A stretch of DNA of 60,000 bases from Glandiceps talaboti (taxonomy: Eukaryota; Hemichordata; Enteropneusta; Spengelidae): contig NC_135554.1 of NCBI RefSeq assembly GCF_964340395.1, positions 28,344,630-28,404,629 on the forward strand, written 5' to 3'. Below, in pieces: positions 50,301 through 58,854 of this stretch; the stretch's first letter is position 1, and each line of letters starts with the position of its first letter. Under the pieces are notes generated by a model. The model was given only the letters and a program-made list of their open reading frames with translations. It made no database searches and was not told where the DNA came from. The position numbers and the translations under genes were made by a program.

Positions 50301-53300
50301 CCCCCCCCCCCCCCCCCACCACCTTTCCAATAGCTTGCTGTACGTTTCCTCCCAACAACTTACCAATATCTTGTTGTAGACCACTGATTTCCTCTAACTG
50401 CTGGTGATGTGTACTCTGTTTTAGACGAGCCTCTAACAGACTGGCTTCATGTACCTTCAAATCATACTGCTTTTTAATCTGTTGATATCTGATGTGAAAA
50501 ATATATGACACAATGAGCTAGGACAGAGAGAACATATATAGTGGAAATGATTATGACTGTTGATATGACACACATCCATTTCAATTCATTAATAAAGGCA
50601 TGGTAGTATAATATACACAATCACTGCAGTGAGGGCGCTGAGATTGAAGCCACGGGAGTATTTTTAACTTTCACAACAACAAACCTTTATTGTGAACTTA
50701 TGAAGCATAGTTTTCATATTACTATCATATTAGGTGGAGTCATGATGGCTGAATGGTTAGAGTGGCCTGCTTGGAATCTGCAGGTTGCAGGTTCGAGCTC
50801 TGTTGCTGCCATTTGTTTCTGAGTGGCTTGAGCAAGATTTGAACCACTATTTTACCTGAGTCAAGCCAGCTGTATAATTGGGGACCTGGTAGGAAAGAGG
50901 CTGCAATGTAAATGTTTTATACTATGTGCTTATAGAGGATCCAATGGATTGTATATTCTCCAGGGAGTTGAGGAAGTAAAGGGCCATAGTGCTGGTGTAG
51001 ATCCATGGCAGGGGTAGTAACTATATTAAAGCACTTTGAGTAGAGTGGGAAAGCACCATGTAAAACCAACATCATTATTATTATTTTTATTATTATCATG
51101 TACTATTATTTAATTATCATCATATCTTTCATAGGTCAATACTGAATACTAGGTCATCACTCAAGTATGTGATGATTGAACATTTACAATGTTTCTGTAC
51201 CTCTACTTAGGTCCAAAGTGACTCTAGTAAAAGACACACATTTTTGTTAGTCATTCAAAATGATAAAGAATGCATTTTTCCGAGTCACCACATAGTAAAA
51301 GATAAGGGAACGCCAAAGTCTAGCATATCACATGGAATTGCTGTGTGTCACATGAAATTAACTTGCACTGTTGCAGGGCATATACCAAACTTAGCTATCA
51401 TCTCACTTGTCAGCAAATTTCCTGAGTGAGTCCAGTTCTTTGACTACTGTTGACAATTCTTGTTGTTTGTGGTTTAACCCATCCTTTGCTTCTTTCAATT
51501 CATTCAGTTTAGCTAAGACAGCTGCAGACTTAGAACGGGCACCTGTAATGAAATAACCATATAGTCTATCATAATGTAGTTGTGGTTGCTCCCTTCCTTA
51601 GATGTCAATGTAATTACCTTTTACTCTTGCCAATTTCTATGTTTGTTAATCTCACTTTGCATAAGGCTGCCCCTTTCTTTTGAAGTTGACTCGTTTTGCT
51701 CAGTATTTCATTTGCTCATATCTTTTTTATGTTTGGCTCATTACTTTTATCATTGTCAACACCTTTCTAAATCTGACCCTCTCTCTATTTTTCATGCCAT
51801 ATTTGACAACCCTTATATGTCAGTCCATGTCAGAGATTTTAAAATCAGCCTTCTAACTTGTGACTGGCTATAGATTTTAAGAAAATGTTCTAATCCTTTC
51901 ATTTCCTGCTACTATCAGGGGTATTATAGTTTCAAGCATTCATGCAAGTGAGAGCATATCTGCTTGTGATGTGTCTTCGATGGTATGTGCTGTAAAAAGA
52001 CCTGTGGTATTATGATGGTTTCTAGTGCACAACAACTGAAAGATCAAACACCTTTGCTTAACCCTGTAGCATAGAGAATTGACATGTCCAATCTGATGAC
52101 TTTCCATCTAATTGCTAATGATGATTAAGTCAATTTAATACTACAAAATCAAAGAGAAGAAGAAAATAACTATTACTGACCTCCAGAGAGAGTACCAGTG
52201 GGGTCATACTGGTCACCACCTAAGGTCACAGTTCGGGTCATGACCTTAGGATCATAACATACCTAGAAAGACAACATTATTATCTAATATAGGTACTCGC
52301 AAACAAAAGTCACAACTATATCACATCTATGATGAGGCACAATAAGAGATCATTCTGATCATTGTTTAAAAAGTCACAACTATACCACTTTAGAGGGCAC
52401 TGGGGAAGACTAGCTTTTAGCTAATCAGGTTATCTGTATGATTTTTAACCCTCTTTAAATAAAGTTTAAATAAATAAATAAATATCACATCTACGATGAG
52501 GCATAGTAAAAGATCATTCTGATCATTGTTTAAACAATTTTTTTTTGTGCTCAAAGAGGATTAGTCTGAAAGATCCAGTTGTTGGACCATTTATGTAAAC
52601 TCTTGTTATCCAGCGGAAACAATGACTACATCTTTCAAGTTAAAAGTGGATAAATCTAAATAATACACTTTTCCAATGCAAACTCTGTTTGGGACCTTTT
52701 ACTAGTACATTTTGTATACATAACACAGTGTATAGAGTACTTTATAATATCATGATAGAACTTTGTTGTTTTTATTGAGTTCTAACACAGCTGTGATTGT
52801 GCAGTCAGTGTCATACAATGTAACAGGAGAAGTCATTCACATATGACATCTGTATCATGCACCATACATGTAGGATTAATTTGCTCCCATTTCTTTTATT
52901 GAAAATATATCTCCCCTTTAAATGTCCAGCTTGCAAACATGGTCTCACAGATTTCTCTAACTGTTGGCTTCTGATGAAAACAGTGTTTAGATAATGAGTT
53001 ACTACCTTCTTTGCATTCTGTAGACTGTCACACACCAATGTTGTACCAAATGCATACTCCATGGCAGCTTTAACACTCTTGTCATACTCTACAAGTGACA
53101 ATGCTGTGTGGACATTCTCCTTACCAACCTGAACATAACAAGCCAATAGATATGTTATAATATTTCAAAATGAACACAATGTAATTTCAGAGAAATCCAT
53201 ACCCTAGAATACAGTAGTGTGGGCATTTTGCTCTGGCTTTTACCATACCACACCTAGCATTTTGCTGTACATGTATATTGACTATATATTCAAACTTAAC

Positions 53301-55817
53301 ATTAGACTGGATTTCTCACAATGGTGTTGTATATGATAATCATGTTTACATCATAAAGCTCAGTGTTCTCCCCAGGATAGATTGCAAGGATGGTGACCAT
53401 GGCAATTTGCATATTTGTTTGCATGGTGATCAGCATATGAATATGCATGTCTTCAACACTGGAACAAAGTCACTGTCTGGCATGTTTATTTTAACACATA
53501 CACACATGTACATTGAGGATTAGCCATTTCTCTTCATGTGAAAGTATTATTATGATATTGTCATTCAAAGATTACTAAAGCTCAAGGATAGTACTAGTAT
53601 TTTAAAAACACTTTTGAAGCATGGTAGTAACCTGCCAAGCATGGTGGCTTAGTTGGAAAGGACGACGTTAGCACCATGTTTTCTCTATAGTTGGAAAAAC
53701 ACTTGCTCAACCCTCCCAGTTGGTTCTAATAACGTGGTGACACTATCTGTGCCATCTCACTGCTGTAAGAATTAAAAACCTCATGAGAATTTGCACCTGT
53801 TTTCTGATCATTAAAGCAATAGATTGATAGCGAAATACCAGGCATGGTAACGGAAGAGCAGAACAAAATCTCACATAATGGATTCTAGGCTACAGAAACC
53901 AAGAAACATATTTGGCGAATCTTCTTTGAACATATTTATCTATGTTGCTCAAATCTTTAGAGAGAAGACAAATTTTTATACATTGGTTCCATTATTTTTG
54001 TTATGAATAATAATTTTTGATTATAGTTTACTATAGCAAATGTATTGATTTAAACCTAATAAGTAAAATCTATCAATTTTACCAATACTTACTTCAGAGT
54101 TTTACCATTGAAAGTTATTCATTTAAAAAAATGTATTTTTACTCAAATCACAAGAAAACAAAAGTTGCCATAACTTTCTAAGCTTTCAAGTAATTAATTA
54201 TTTCCCAGCCGTTTACAGCCATTGTTATACTCAGTTATAGTTGAGATTTTTTTTCCAATTTCTTTCCATCTTAATCCAAAGTAGATTGTAAGATACATGG
54301 TGTGTGTCACTCTGCCCTCACTGGCCTGTTCTATGAAAAGGGTTGACTTACGTGTGAGGGCGCCCTGTCATGGTGTACCTTACAGACTAAATCCAAAGCA
54401 CAACAAAACATGTGTTGTCATGGTAACTTACAAGGCTTTCAGCTCTCTTGACAACATCTGGGTTTATACTCCTGGTAGCAATCTTGTTTAGAGGAATAAA
54501 AGTATATCGTCTCTTTAGTTGTCCTTTCTGTAACAGTTTCTTGGCTGTCACTTCATCATCTACTACAACGTTGTACAACTGACAAGCACAAAAAAAGAAG
54601 AAAGAAAGACAGAAAAAGAAATGTGATTATTTTCTACAACTGTATATCGCTATCCTCAAGACAGTAATGAATGAAATGGACATAATTTCTGAAAGACTTG
54701 ATGTATTGTCCCTGTGGTAAAAGGATTCTACATTTTATAGCATTTGCACTTTTGATAAGTCATATTAGTACACATATCACCAAAACATCCCTGTACAAAC
54801 TTTGGACAACATAATTGACATCATACATTCATATGCTAAATTTTGGTTCTAAACTTGACATTGTAAATTGTTTGTGACAGTGAATTAATAAATCTGTAAT
54901 TACCTTGCCACCAGCTGCTGCTTCTAAAGCTGTTGCTGTGTTGACATCTTTGACCTTGATCAACTGAGCCACCAAACCTTTCACTTTACTACGGTCAAAA
55001 TTTTTCTCAGGATCTTTGTATTCAAACTGTAAGTTAGGGAATCTACATAACACAAATAATGAAATGACACAGAGTTACTAATTAATATTACATATGTACA
55101 TGAGATTACTTGCACTCGTGTGTCATGGAGTTGTCATAGTATTTCCAAGATCTGTGAATGTTTAATAGTGGTAAGGTAACTTGCTTTTCTTTGATCACAT
55201 CCATAGTCCTTTTGTACATTAGCATAAAGCAGCACTAATGCCTTTTGTCTTTTAATATCAAACATTGAATTTTTTTTATTTTTTTTATTTTTTTACAGAA
55301 ATACATATTTTTTTACTTAATACCAGGGCACATTTTGAGCTTTATCATTTGATGAAATATCATTTAATAGCCAAAGAAAGACAAATTGGGATTTGTAAAA
55401 ACAAACAAATTACAAAAAATAATACTATTTTGCAAAGCACACGTTACCTCTACAAACAATCTTTTCATTGATTGCACATGAAACATTTTCAAACAAAAAA
55501 ACTGAAATAAACACATATCATATTTCATTTGATTCTAAGTCACTCTTACCTGGCTTCCAATGTGTCTGCTTGGTTTCGTAACTTGGATACTGTCTCAGTC
55601 AATTTCTTTTTCTTTGATGCGAGTTCCTCATCTCTTCCTTCGTCAAAGTTCAACTTTTTCATCTCATCCTAGAAGATTAATTATACACACAGTTATTTAA
55701 CTTACAATCATACATATGTATCATTTGTCCATGCCCTACCTCAGGTACCCCTAATGAGGACAGCTTTGCAATTACATGTAGGAAAGTATAGTAAATGCTA
55801 GTTGGAATCAAACATGG

Positions 55818-55869
<52 letters not shown>

Positions 55870-57078
55870 TCAGGAAAATTAATGGGGTTGGTAGACTTAT
55901 CAGTGTTATGAACATTCCTTTCCTAGTTCAGTAGGTTTTTTTGCACTGGTTTGTGATATTGCTGCCTGGTGTTCACACAAAATCATTTTGCTGTTGGCTC
56001 TGAGTAAGCCTGAGGCTAACCCATATGGAAAGCAACCCTTGAACTGTATTGTAACTACAGTCCAGACAGTTTTGGAATATGTTTGCATTTACAGCATAGA
56101 AGTTAAAACCCTCCTAGCTCCTAAGGTACGATCTGTAGGAGGCTTTTTCACTCTCATGTTAACACATATAAACAATACTTGTTTAATTTTGTTGATAAAC
56201 CAAATACTCACTTCTAGTTTTGTTTTGTTTTTCTGCACTGCTTCAAAGGCATCTTTATCTTTACTATATTCCTTTTCTGTTTTCTTCAACTCTGCTTGTT
56301 TCTTTTTTATGTCACTCTGTGATACTTTCAGTTTCATCTGAGCCTGCTTGGTTTTTGTCTCAGCTTCACTGATCTGGTTCTTGGCATCTTAGTTTCATTT
56401 GATAAAAAAAAACAATTACAAAAAAACATTGAAATAAAAATATCAGTCTGTATCGAGGACAATTTTTAACGTACAAAATACAGACGAAAGTTGCTCTAAG
56501 TTACAAAGAAGCAAATTCAAGGATCTCCAAACAGTGATTGTCCACCACTCTTCAAATTCAGTCAGCACCAACAGACAGCCATACAAAGAGGCTTGAAAAG
56601 TCAGACTGTTAGTGCTTTATCTTAAAATCTTTGGAAGACCCAAAACCATGTCATGTCATTTTTATATAATATACATGCATGACTTATTACTGAGAATTAT
56701 ACCAAGTGCTGGATATGATTCAATATGTTTCAGTAGCTGAAATAATATATCCCCTTATATTTCAGTTTGAAACAAAAGTGATCACCAATGAACATACACT
56801 TACAGACTGTCCCTTTACATACAACTGTAATATACCTAAAAATGTGTTAAAATGTACTAAGCCTGATGAAATAAATATATCAACATACCCATCATTTGGT
56901 CAGCAAGTGTTTTATCTTCACCATCATCATTACTAGACAAACCAGCAGACACAGCATGAAAATGTTTCTGTGCTGCAGTTACAGCCGCAGCATCACTTTG
57001 ACTTTTCTCTTGCAATTTGACAAAACCACTGTTGATTTTCTCAACTTCCTTTTCTTTGGCCTTCAAAGTTCCTTGATC
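45048..57078 (-). CDS. SMC2: SMC2 condensin ATPase, 17 C-terminal exons (gene-level entry, partial)
   Basis: SMC2 pairs with SMC4 in condensin I and II. The dimer uses ATP binding at its two heads to extrude DNA loops and compact mitotic chromosomes. Seventeen exons join without a frame break to 874 residues plus stop; the full protein is about 1200 residues, so the N-terminal Walker A head and first coiled-coil part lie beyond the right edge. In order: N-terminal coiled coil ([25 protein letters not shown]), hinge entry ([14 protein letters not shown]), hinge core ([63 protein letters not shown]), returning coiled coil rich in K, E and Q, head re-entry ([28 protein letters not shown]), ABC signature [18 protein letters not shown], Walker B and D-loop [12 protein letters not shown], and [18 protein letters not shown]. 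All key motifs are intact. The match to SMC2 over SMC1, 3 or 4 is unambiguous. Confidence 0.98.
45276..45734 (-). other. SMC2 intron, nothing notable
   Basis: 459-bp GT-AG intron, AT-rich, no repeats or exons seen. Confidence 0.8.
45735..45882 (-). CDS. SMC2: SMC2 exon: signature remainder, Walker B and D-loop
   Basis: Acceptor tgtacag, donor CAG|gtgaga. After completing the Arg of SGGQR it encodes [18 protein letters not shown] and then [22 protein letters not shown] of Walker B carries the catalytic glutamate; ALD is the D-loop. Confidence 0.98.
45907..46212. repeat. 26-bp minisatellite, about 12 copies, in an SMC2 intron
   Basis: Unit caacagttattatgggatag followed by gggtgc, with minor variants (gtatc, gtacc, gagat, attaat). 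It starts 24 nt from the acceptor of the exon ending at 45882, so it occupies the branch-point zone of that intron on the minus strand. There each unit supplies a 'taataac' sequence. Confidence 0.95.
46213..46643 (-). other. SMC2 intron remainder
   Basis: The 5' half of the same intron, AT-rich, with no further feature seen. Confidence 0.75.
46644..46795 (-). CDS. SMC2: SMC2 exon: head re-entry and ABC signature
   Basis: Acceptor catatag, donor CAGAG|gtaggt. It encodes [37 protein letters not shown] and TELSGGQ, the conserved SMC signature loop that contacts ATP on the partner head. Confidence 0.98.
46889..46927 (-). repeat. Intronic copy of the adjacent SMC2 exon's 3' end
   Basis: Plus-strand 'gacttgctcccatgctttac' at 46890 is an almost exact copy of the exon text at 46940; the match continues 'atagtgcctg' versus 'gtagtgcctg'. 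The copy lies just downstream (minus strand) of the real donor and does not carry the donor sequence. Confidence 0.85.
46934..47059 (-). CDS. SMC2: SMC2 exon: coiled coil just before the C-terminal head
   Basis: 42 codons, phase 0. It encodes [19 protein letters not shown] and [18 protein letters not shown], then EQVNK, with donor AAG|gtaggt. The segment is conserved in all SMC2 proteins (human KKRIVENDKSKIL). Confidence 0.97.
47060..47506 (-). other. SMC2 intron
   Basis: 447 bp. Contains a (CAAT)n tract at about 47347-47382 with decaying flanks; otherwise plain AT-rich sequence. Confidence 0.8.
47347..47382. repeat. (CAAT)n microsatellite
   Basis: Nine tandem caat units followed by imperfect ones up to about 47420. 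Confidence 0.95.
47507..47707 (-). CDS. SMC2: SMC2 exon: [10 protein letters not shown] region
   Basis: 67 codons, phase 0. Acceptor ttttaag, donor AGG|gtaaga. It encodes [39 protein letters not shown] and [16 protein letters not shown], one of the most conserved C-terminal coiled-coil segments of SMC2. Confidence 0.98.
47708..48264 (-). other. SMC2 intron, nothing notable
   Basis: 557-bp GT-AG intron without visible repeats or genes. Confidence 0.8.
48265..48459 (-). CDS. SMC2: SMC2 exon: C-terminal coiled coil
   Basis: 65 codons. Acceptor ttatccag, donor ATG|gtaagt. It encodes [19 protein letters not shown] and [18 protein letters not shown]. Heptad-like, highly charged; matches the human EVTKQKE and DHNISKHKRE segments. 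Confidence 0.97.
48460..49088 (-). other. SMC2 intron, nothing notable
   Basis: 629-bp GT-AG intron with no feature seen. Confidence 0.8.
49089..49232 (-). CDS. SMC2: SMC2 exon: C-terminal coiled coil
   Basis: 48 codons. Acceptor tcactag, donor GGG|gtcagt (a less common donor). It encodes [20 protein letters not shown], then [20 protein letters not shown], a helix of the long coiled-coil arm. Confidence 0.95.
49233..49548 (-). other. SMC2 intron, nothing notable
   Basis: 316-bp GT-AG intron; no feature. Confidence 0.8.
49549..49742 (-). CDS. SMC2: SMC2 exon: C-terminal coiled coil
   Basis: Acceptor ctgtacag, donor CAG|gtatgt. After completing a split Asp it gives 64 residues, including [20 protein letters not shown] and [16 protein letters not shown] joins EVDSL of the next exon, as in other SMC2 proteins (KEKQQEV). 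Confidence 0.97.
49911..50357 (-). repeat. Tandem array of duplicated exon-end and 5' splice-site units
   Basis: On the plus strand the units read 'acttaccaatagtctgtagt', 'agactactacc', 'tccccctcccattataac'. On the minus strand each unit is a diverged copy of the real exon end plus donor (real: ctacaacaagatattg|gtaagt; copies: ctactacagactattg|gtaagt). Intact GT donors occur at about 50198, 50152, 50106, 50059, 50013, 49962 and 49915, with a period of 46-51 bp. Two or three copies nearest the real donor have lost GT (cctttcc, ctttcc). A 17-C run interrupts the array at 50301-50317. Confidence 0.85.
50301..50317. repeat. Homopolymer run, 17 C
   Basis: Uninterrupted C run in the SMC2 intron, inside the splice-site array. 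Confidence 0.95.
50364..50488 (-). CDS. SMC2: SMC2 exon: coiled coil after the hinge
   Basis: Acceptor cacatcag, donor ATTG|gtaagt. It encodes [20 protein letters not shown] and [20 protein letters not shown], matching the human EKYRQLKQQWEMKTEEADLL segment. Phase 1 on entry and exit. Its 3' end is the source of the array just downstream. Confidence 0.96.
50489..51406 (-). other. SMC2 intron hosting a SINE
   Basis: 918-bp GT-AG intron. The full-length SINE at 50734-51095 lies antisense to Smc2; the remaining sequence shows nothing. 'gtgagggcgc' at 50631 also occurs at 37126 and 54354. Confidence 0.8.
50734..51095 (+). mobile_element. tRNA-derived SINE, apparently full length
   Basis: The head carries RNA polymerase III boxes: an A-box-like tggctgaatggttagagtgg and a B box ggttcgagctc (50790-50800), spaced as in a tRNA. 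The body (tgtataattggggacctgg, tatgtgcttatagagg, gggccatagtgctggtgtag, gcactttgagtagagtggga) is shared with the copy at 26315-26602. The 3' end is an (ATT)n tract at about 51070-51100. It lies antisense in an SMC2 intron. Confidence 0.85.
51407..51542 (-). CDS. SMC2: SMC2 exon: exit from the hinge into the return coiled coil
   Basis: Acceptor attacag, donor GACAA|gtgaga. It encodes [20 protein letters not shown] and [19 protein letters not shown]. Together with the preceding exon it forms GTLSGGARS, the conserved hinge-exit motif. Confidence 0.97.
51543..52180 (-). other. SMC2 intron, nothing notable
   Basis: 638-bp GT-AG intron; the open frame on the plus strand (51580-51873) has no family resemblance. 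Confidence 0.8.
52181..52262 (-). CDS. SMC2: SMC2 exon: hinge, LGGD and LSGG motifs
   Basis: Acceptor tttctag, donor GGAG|gtcagt. It encodes [20 protein letters not shown] and PTGTLSGG (the last Gly split). The human counterpart is [23 protein letters not shown]. Confidence 0.97.
52263..53005 (-). other. SMC2 intron, nothing notable
   Basis: 743-bp GT-AG intron. Two related stretches 'atcacatctatgatgaggca' / 'atcacatctacgatgaggca', each followed by 'agatcattctgatcattgtt', at about 52320 and 52485 show a diverged local duplication. Confidence 0.75.
53006..53128 (-). CDS. SMC2: SMC2 exon: hinge core
   Basis: 41 codons, phase 0. Acceptor tgttcag, donor AAG|gtagta. It encodes [20 protein letters not shown] and [20 protein letters not shown]; human reads NVHVALSLVEYKPELQKAME and FVFGTTFVCD. 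Part of the hinge dimerisation fold that binds SMC4. Confidence 0.98.
53129..54431 (-). other. SMC2 intron, largest with no clear element
   Basis: 1.3-kb GT-AG intron. At about 53635-53760 there is a weak tRNA-like look (atggtggcttagttggaaag, then ttggttctaat), possibly an old SINE; I could not confirm it. Otherwise AT-rich. Confidence 0.7.
54432..54578 (-). CDS. SMC2: SMC2 exon: hinge core
   Basis: 49 codons, phase 0. Acceptor cttgtcag, donor CTT|gtaagt. It encodes [20 protein letters not shown] and [18 protein letters not shown]; human reads LYNVVVDTEVTGKKLLERGE. Confidence 0.98.
54579..54903 (-). other. SMC2 intron, nothing notable
   Basis: 325-bp GT-AG intron, no feature. Confidence 0.8.
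54904..55042 (-). CDS. SMC2: SMC2 exon: hinge entry
   Basis: Acceptor ttatgtag, donor AAG|gtaatt. After the split Arg it encodes [20 protein letters not shown] and [20 protein letters not shown]; human reads [20 protein letters not shown]. An internal 'cttacag' could act as an alternative acceptor, but the frame and conservation favour the upstream one. Confidence 0.97.
55043..55549 (-). other. SMC2 intron, nothing notable
   Basis: 507-bp GT-AG intron; T-rich tract at about 55269-55310. Confidence 0.8.
55550..55668 (-). CDS. SMC2: SMC2 exon: N-terminal coiled coil before the hinge
   Basis: Acceptor cttctag, donor CCAG|gtaaga. It encodes [20 protein letters not shown] and [17 protein letters not shown]; human reads EMKKLNYEENKEESLLEKR. 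Charged heptad pattern. Confidence 0.96.
55669..56211 (-). other. SMC2 intron with (CA)n
   Basis: 543-bp GT-AG intron; contains the (CA)n tract at 55819-55862, nothing else. Confidence 0.8.
55819..55862. repeat. (CA)n microsatellite
   Basis: About 22 CA units followed by a short TATATAT. Confidence 0.96.
56212..56387 (-). CDS. SMC2: SMC2 exon: N-terminal coiled coil
   Basis: Acceptor aaactaag, donor GAA|gtgagt. After a split Asp it encodes [20 protein letters not shown] and [20 protein letters not shown]; human reads [20 protein letters not shown]. 58 full codons. Confidence 0.96.
56388..56888 (-). other. SMC2 intron, nothing notable
   Basis: 501-bp GT-AG intron without visible elements. 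Confidence 0.8.
56889..57078 (-). CDS. SMC2: SMC2 exon: N-terminal coiled coil, first SMC2 exon recognised
   Basis: Acceptor catcaacag, donor ATGG|gtatgt. It encodes [39 protein letters not shown] and [16 protein letters not shown]; human reads LAAKEKEVKKITDGLHAL and [19 protein letters not shown]. It starts at phase 0, so the preceding exon must end on a full codon; that exon is outside the window or not recognised. Confidence 0.97.
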
Positions 57079-57261
57079 CTGTTGATGTAATACAAGTGGG
57101 TTGTATCATCTGACAGACTTAATCTTAGCTCAAAATTTCCATGACTCAAAGTCAATGCCTGCTATAATCACGAGGAGTTTGTTTTCAGATATTGACTACA
57201 AAGATTGAATGAAATCAACTTCATTGACTGAATTTATCAAGATGACATTACCATAATTTCT

Positions 57262-58790
57262 GTGTATGTAGAACTAGTCAGTTCGTTACTTTCAGTTAAA
57301 AATCTCTTACAACTACATTAGTATGTAGTACTATAGTCAGTTTGTTACTTTCAGCTAAAAATCTTTTACAACTACATTAGTATGTAGAACTAGTCAGTTC
57401 GTTACTTTCAGCTAAAAATCTTTTAAAACTACATTAGTATGTAGAACTATAGTCAGTTCGTTACTTTCAGCTAAAAATCTTTTAAAACTACATTAGTATG
57501 TAGAACTATAGTCAGTTTGTTACTTTCAGCTAAAAATCTTTAGAACTACATTAGTATGTAGAACTAGTCAGTTCGTTACTTTCAGCTAAAAATCTTTAAA
57601 ACTACATTAGTATGTAGAACTAGTCAGTTCGTTACTTTCAGCTAAAAATCTCTTACAACTACACTAGTATGTAGAACTATAGTCAGTTCGTCACTTTCAG
57701 CTAAAAATCTTTTAGAACTACACTAGCATGTAGAACTATAGTCAGTTTGTTACTTTCAGCTAAAAATCTATTACAACTACATTAGTATGTAGAACTATAG
57801 TCAGTTTGCTACATTCAGCTAAAAATCTATTACAACTACACTAGTATGTAGAACTATAGTCAGTTTGTTACTTTCAGCTAAAAATCTTTTACAATTAACT
57901 ACATTAGTATGTAGAACTATAGTCAGTTTGTTACTTTCAGCTAAAATTCTTTTAGAACTACATTAGTATGTAGAACTATAGTCAGTTTGTTACTTTCAGC
58001 TAAAAATCTATTACAACTACATTAGTATGTAGAACTATAGTCAGTTTGTTACTTTCAGCTAAAAATCTTTTAGAACTACATTAGCATGTAGAAGTATAGT
58101 GAGTTTGTTACTTTCAGCTAAAAATCTATTACAACTACACTAGTATGTAGAACTATAGTCAGTTCGTTACTTTCAGCTAAAAATCTATTACAACTACATT
58201 AGCATGTAGAACTATAGTCAGTTTGTTACTTTCAGCTAAAAATCTTTAGAACTACATTAGTATGTAGAACTATAGTCAGTTTGTTACTTTCAGCTAAAAA
58301 TCTTTACAACTACACTAGTATGTAGAACTATAGTCAGTTTGTTACTTTCAGCTAAAAATCTTTTAAAACTACATTAGTATGTAGAACTAGTCAGTTCGTT
58401 ACTTTCAGCTAAAAATCTCTTACAACTACACTAGTATGTAGAACTATAGTCAGTTCGTCACTTTCAGCTAAAAATCTTTTAGAACTACACTAGCATGTAG
58501 AACTATAGTCAGTTTGTTACTTTCAGCTAAAAATCTATTACAACTACATTAGTATGTAGAACTATAGTCAGTTTGATACTTTCAGCTAAAAATCTATTAC
58601 AACTACACTAGCATGTAGAACTATAGTCAGTTTGTTACTTTCAGCTAAAAATCTATTACAACTACACTAGTATGTAGAACTATAGTCAGTTTGCTACATT
58701 CAGCTAAAAATCTATTACAACTACACTAGTATGTAGAACTATAGTCAGTTTGCTACATTCAGCTAAAAATCTCTTACAATTAACTACATT
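57262..58790. repeat. Satellite-like array: about 59-bp unit, 26 copies
   Basis: Plus-strand unit: 'tatgtagaactatagtcagt', 'ttgttactttcagctaaaaa', 'tctattacaactacattag'. Twenty-six copies of ttcagctaaaa were counted. Common variants are a 4-bp deletion (actagtcag for actatagtcag), ttacaa/ttagaa/ttaaaa, and cattag/cactag. On the minus strand it fills the intron upstream of the exon ending at 57078. Confidence 0.95.
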
Positions 58791-58854
58791 ATCTGTGATA
58801 AATGATATTTTCTTACCATATAAACACTTGTGTCACCTCCATCTTTCAGTGTTA

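Noticed and set aside
53635-53815. tRNA-like sequence (tggcttagttgg ... ggttctaat)
   Set aside because: Only a loose A box and a poor B box, with no cloverleaf I could draw; at best an old SINE remnant.
54904-55042. Alternative acceptor 'cttacag' inside the SMC2 hinge-entry exon
   Set aside because: Using it would remove FPNLQ, which is conserved in SMC2 (human FPNLR), and would not join in frame to the preceding exon's split Arg codon.
57262-58790. Regular array that superficially recalls a CRISPR locus
   Set aside because: The units are directly adjacent with no unique spacers, and the region is a eukaryotic intron; it is a tandem satellite.
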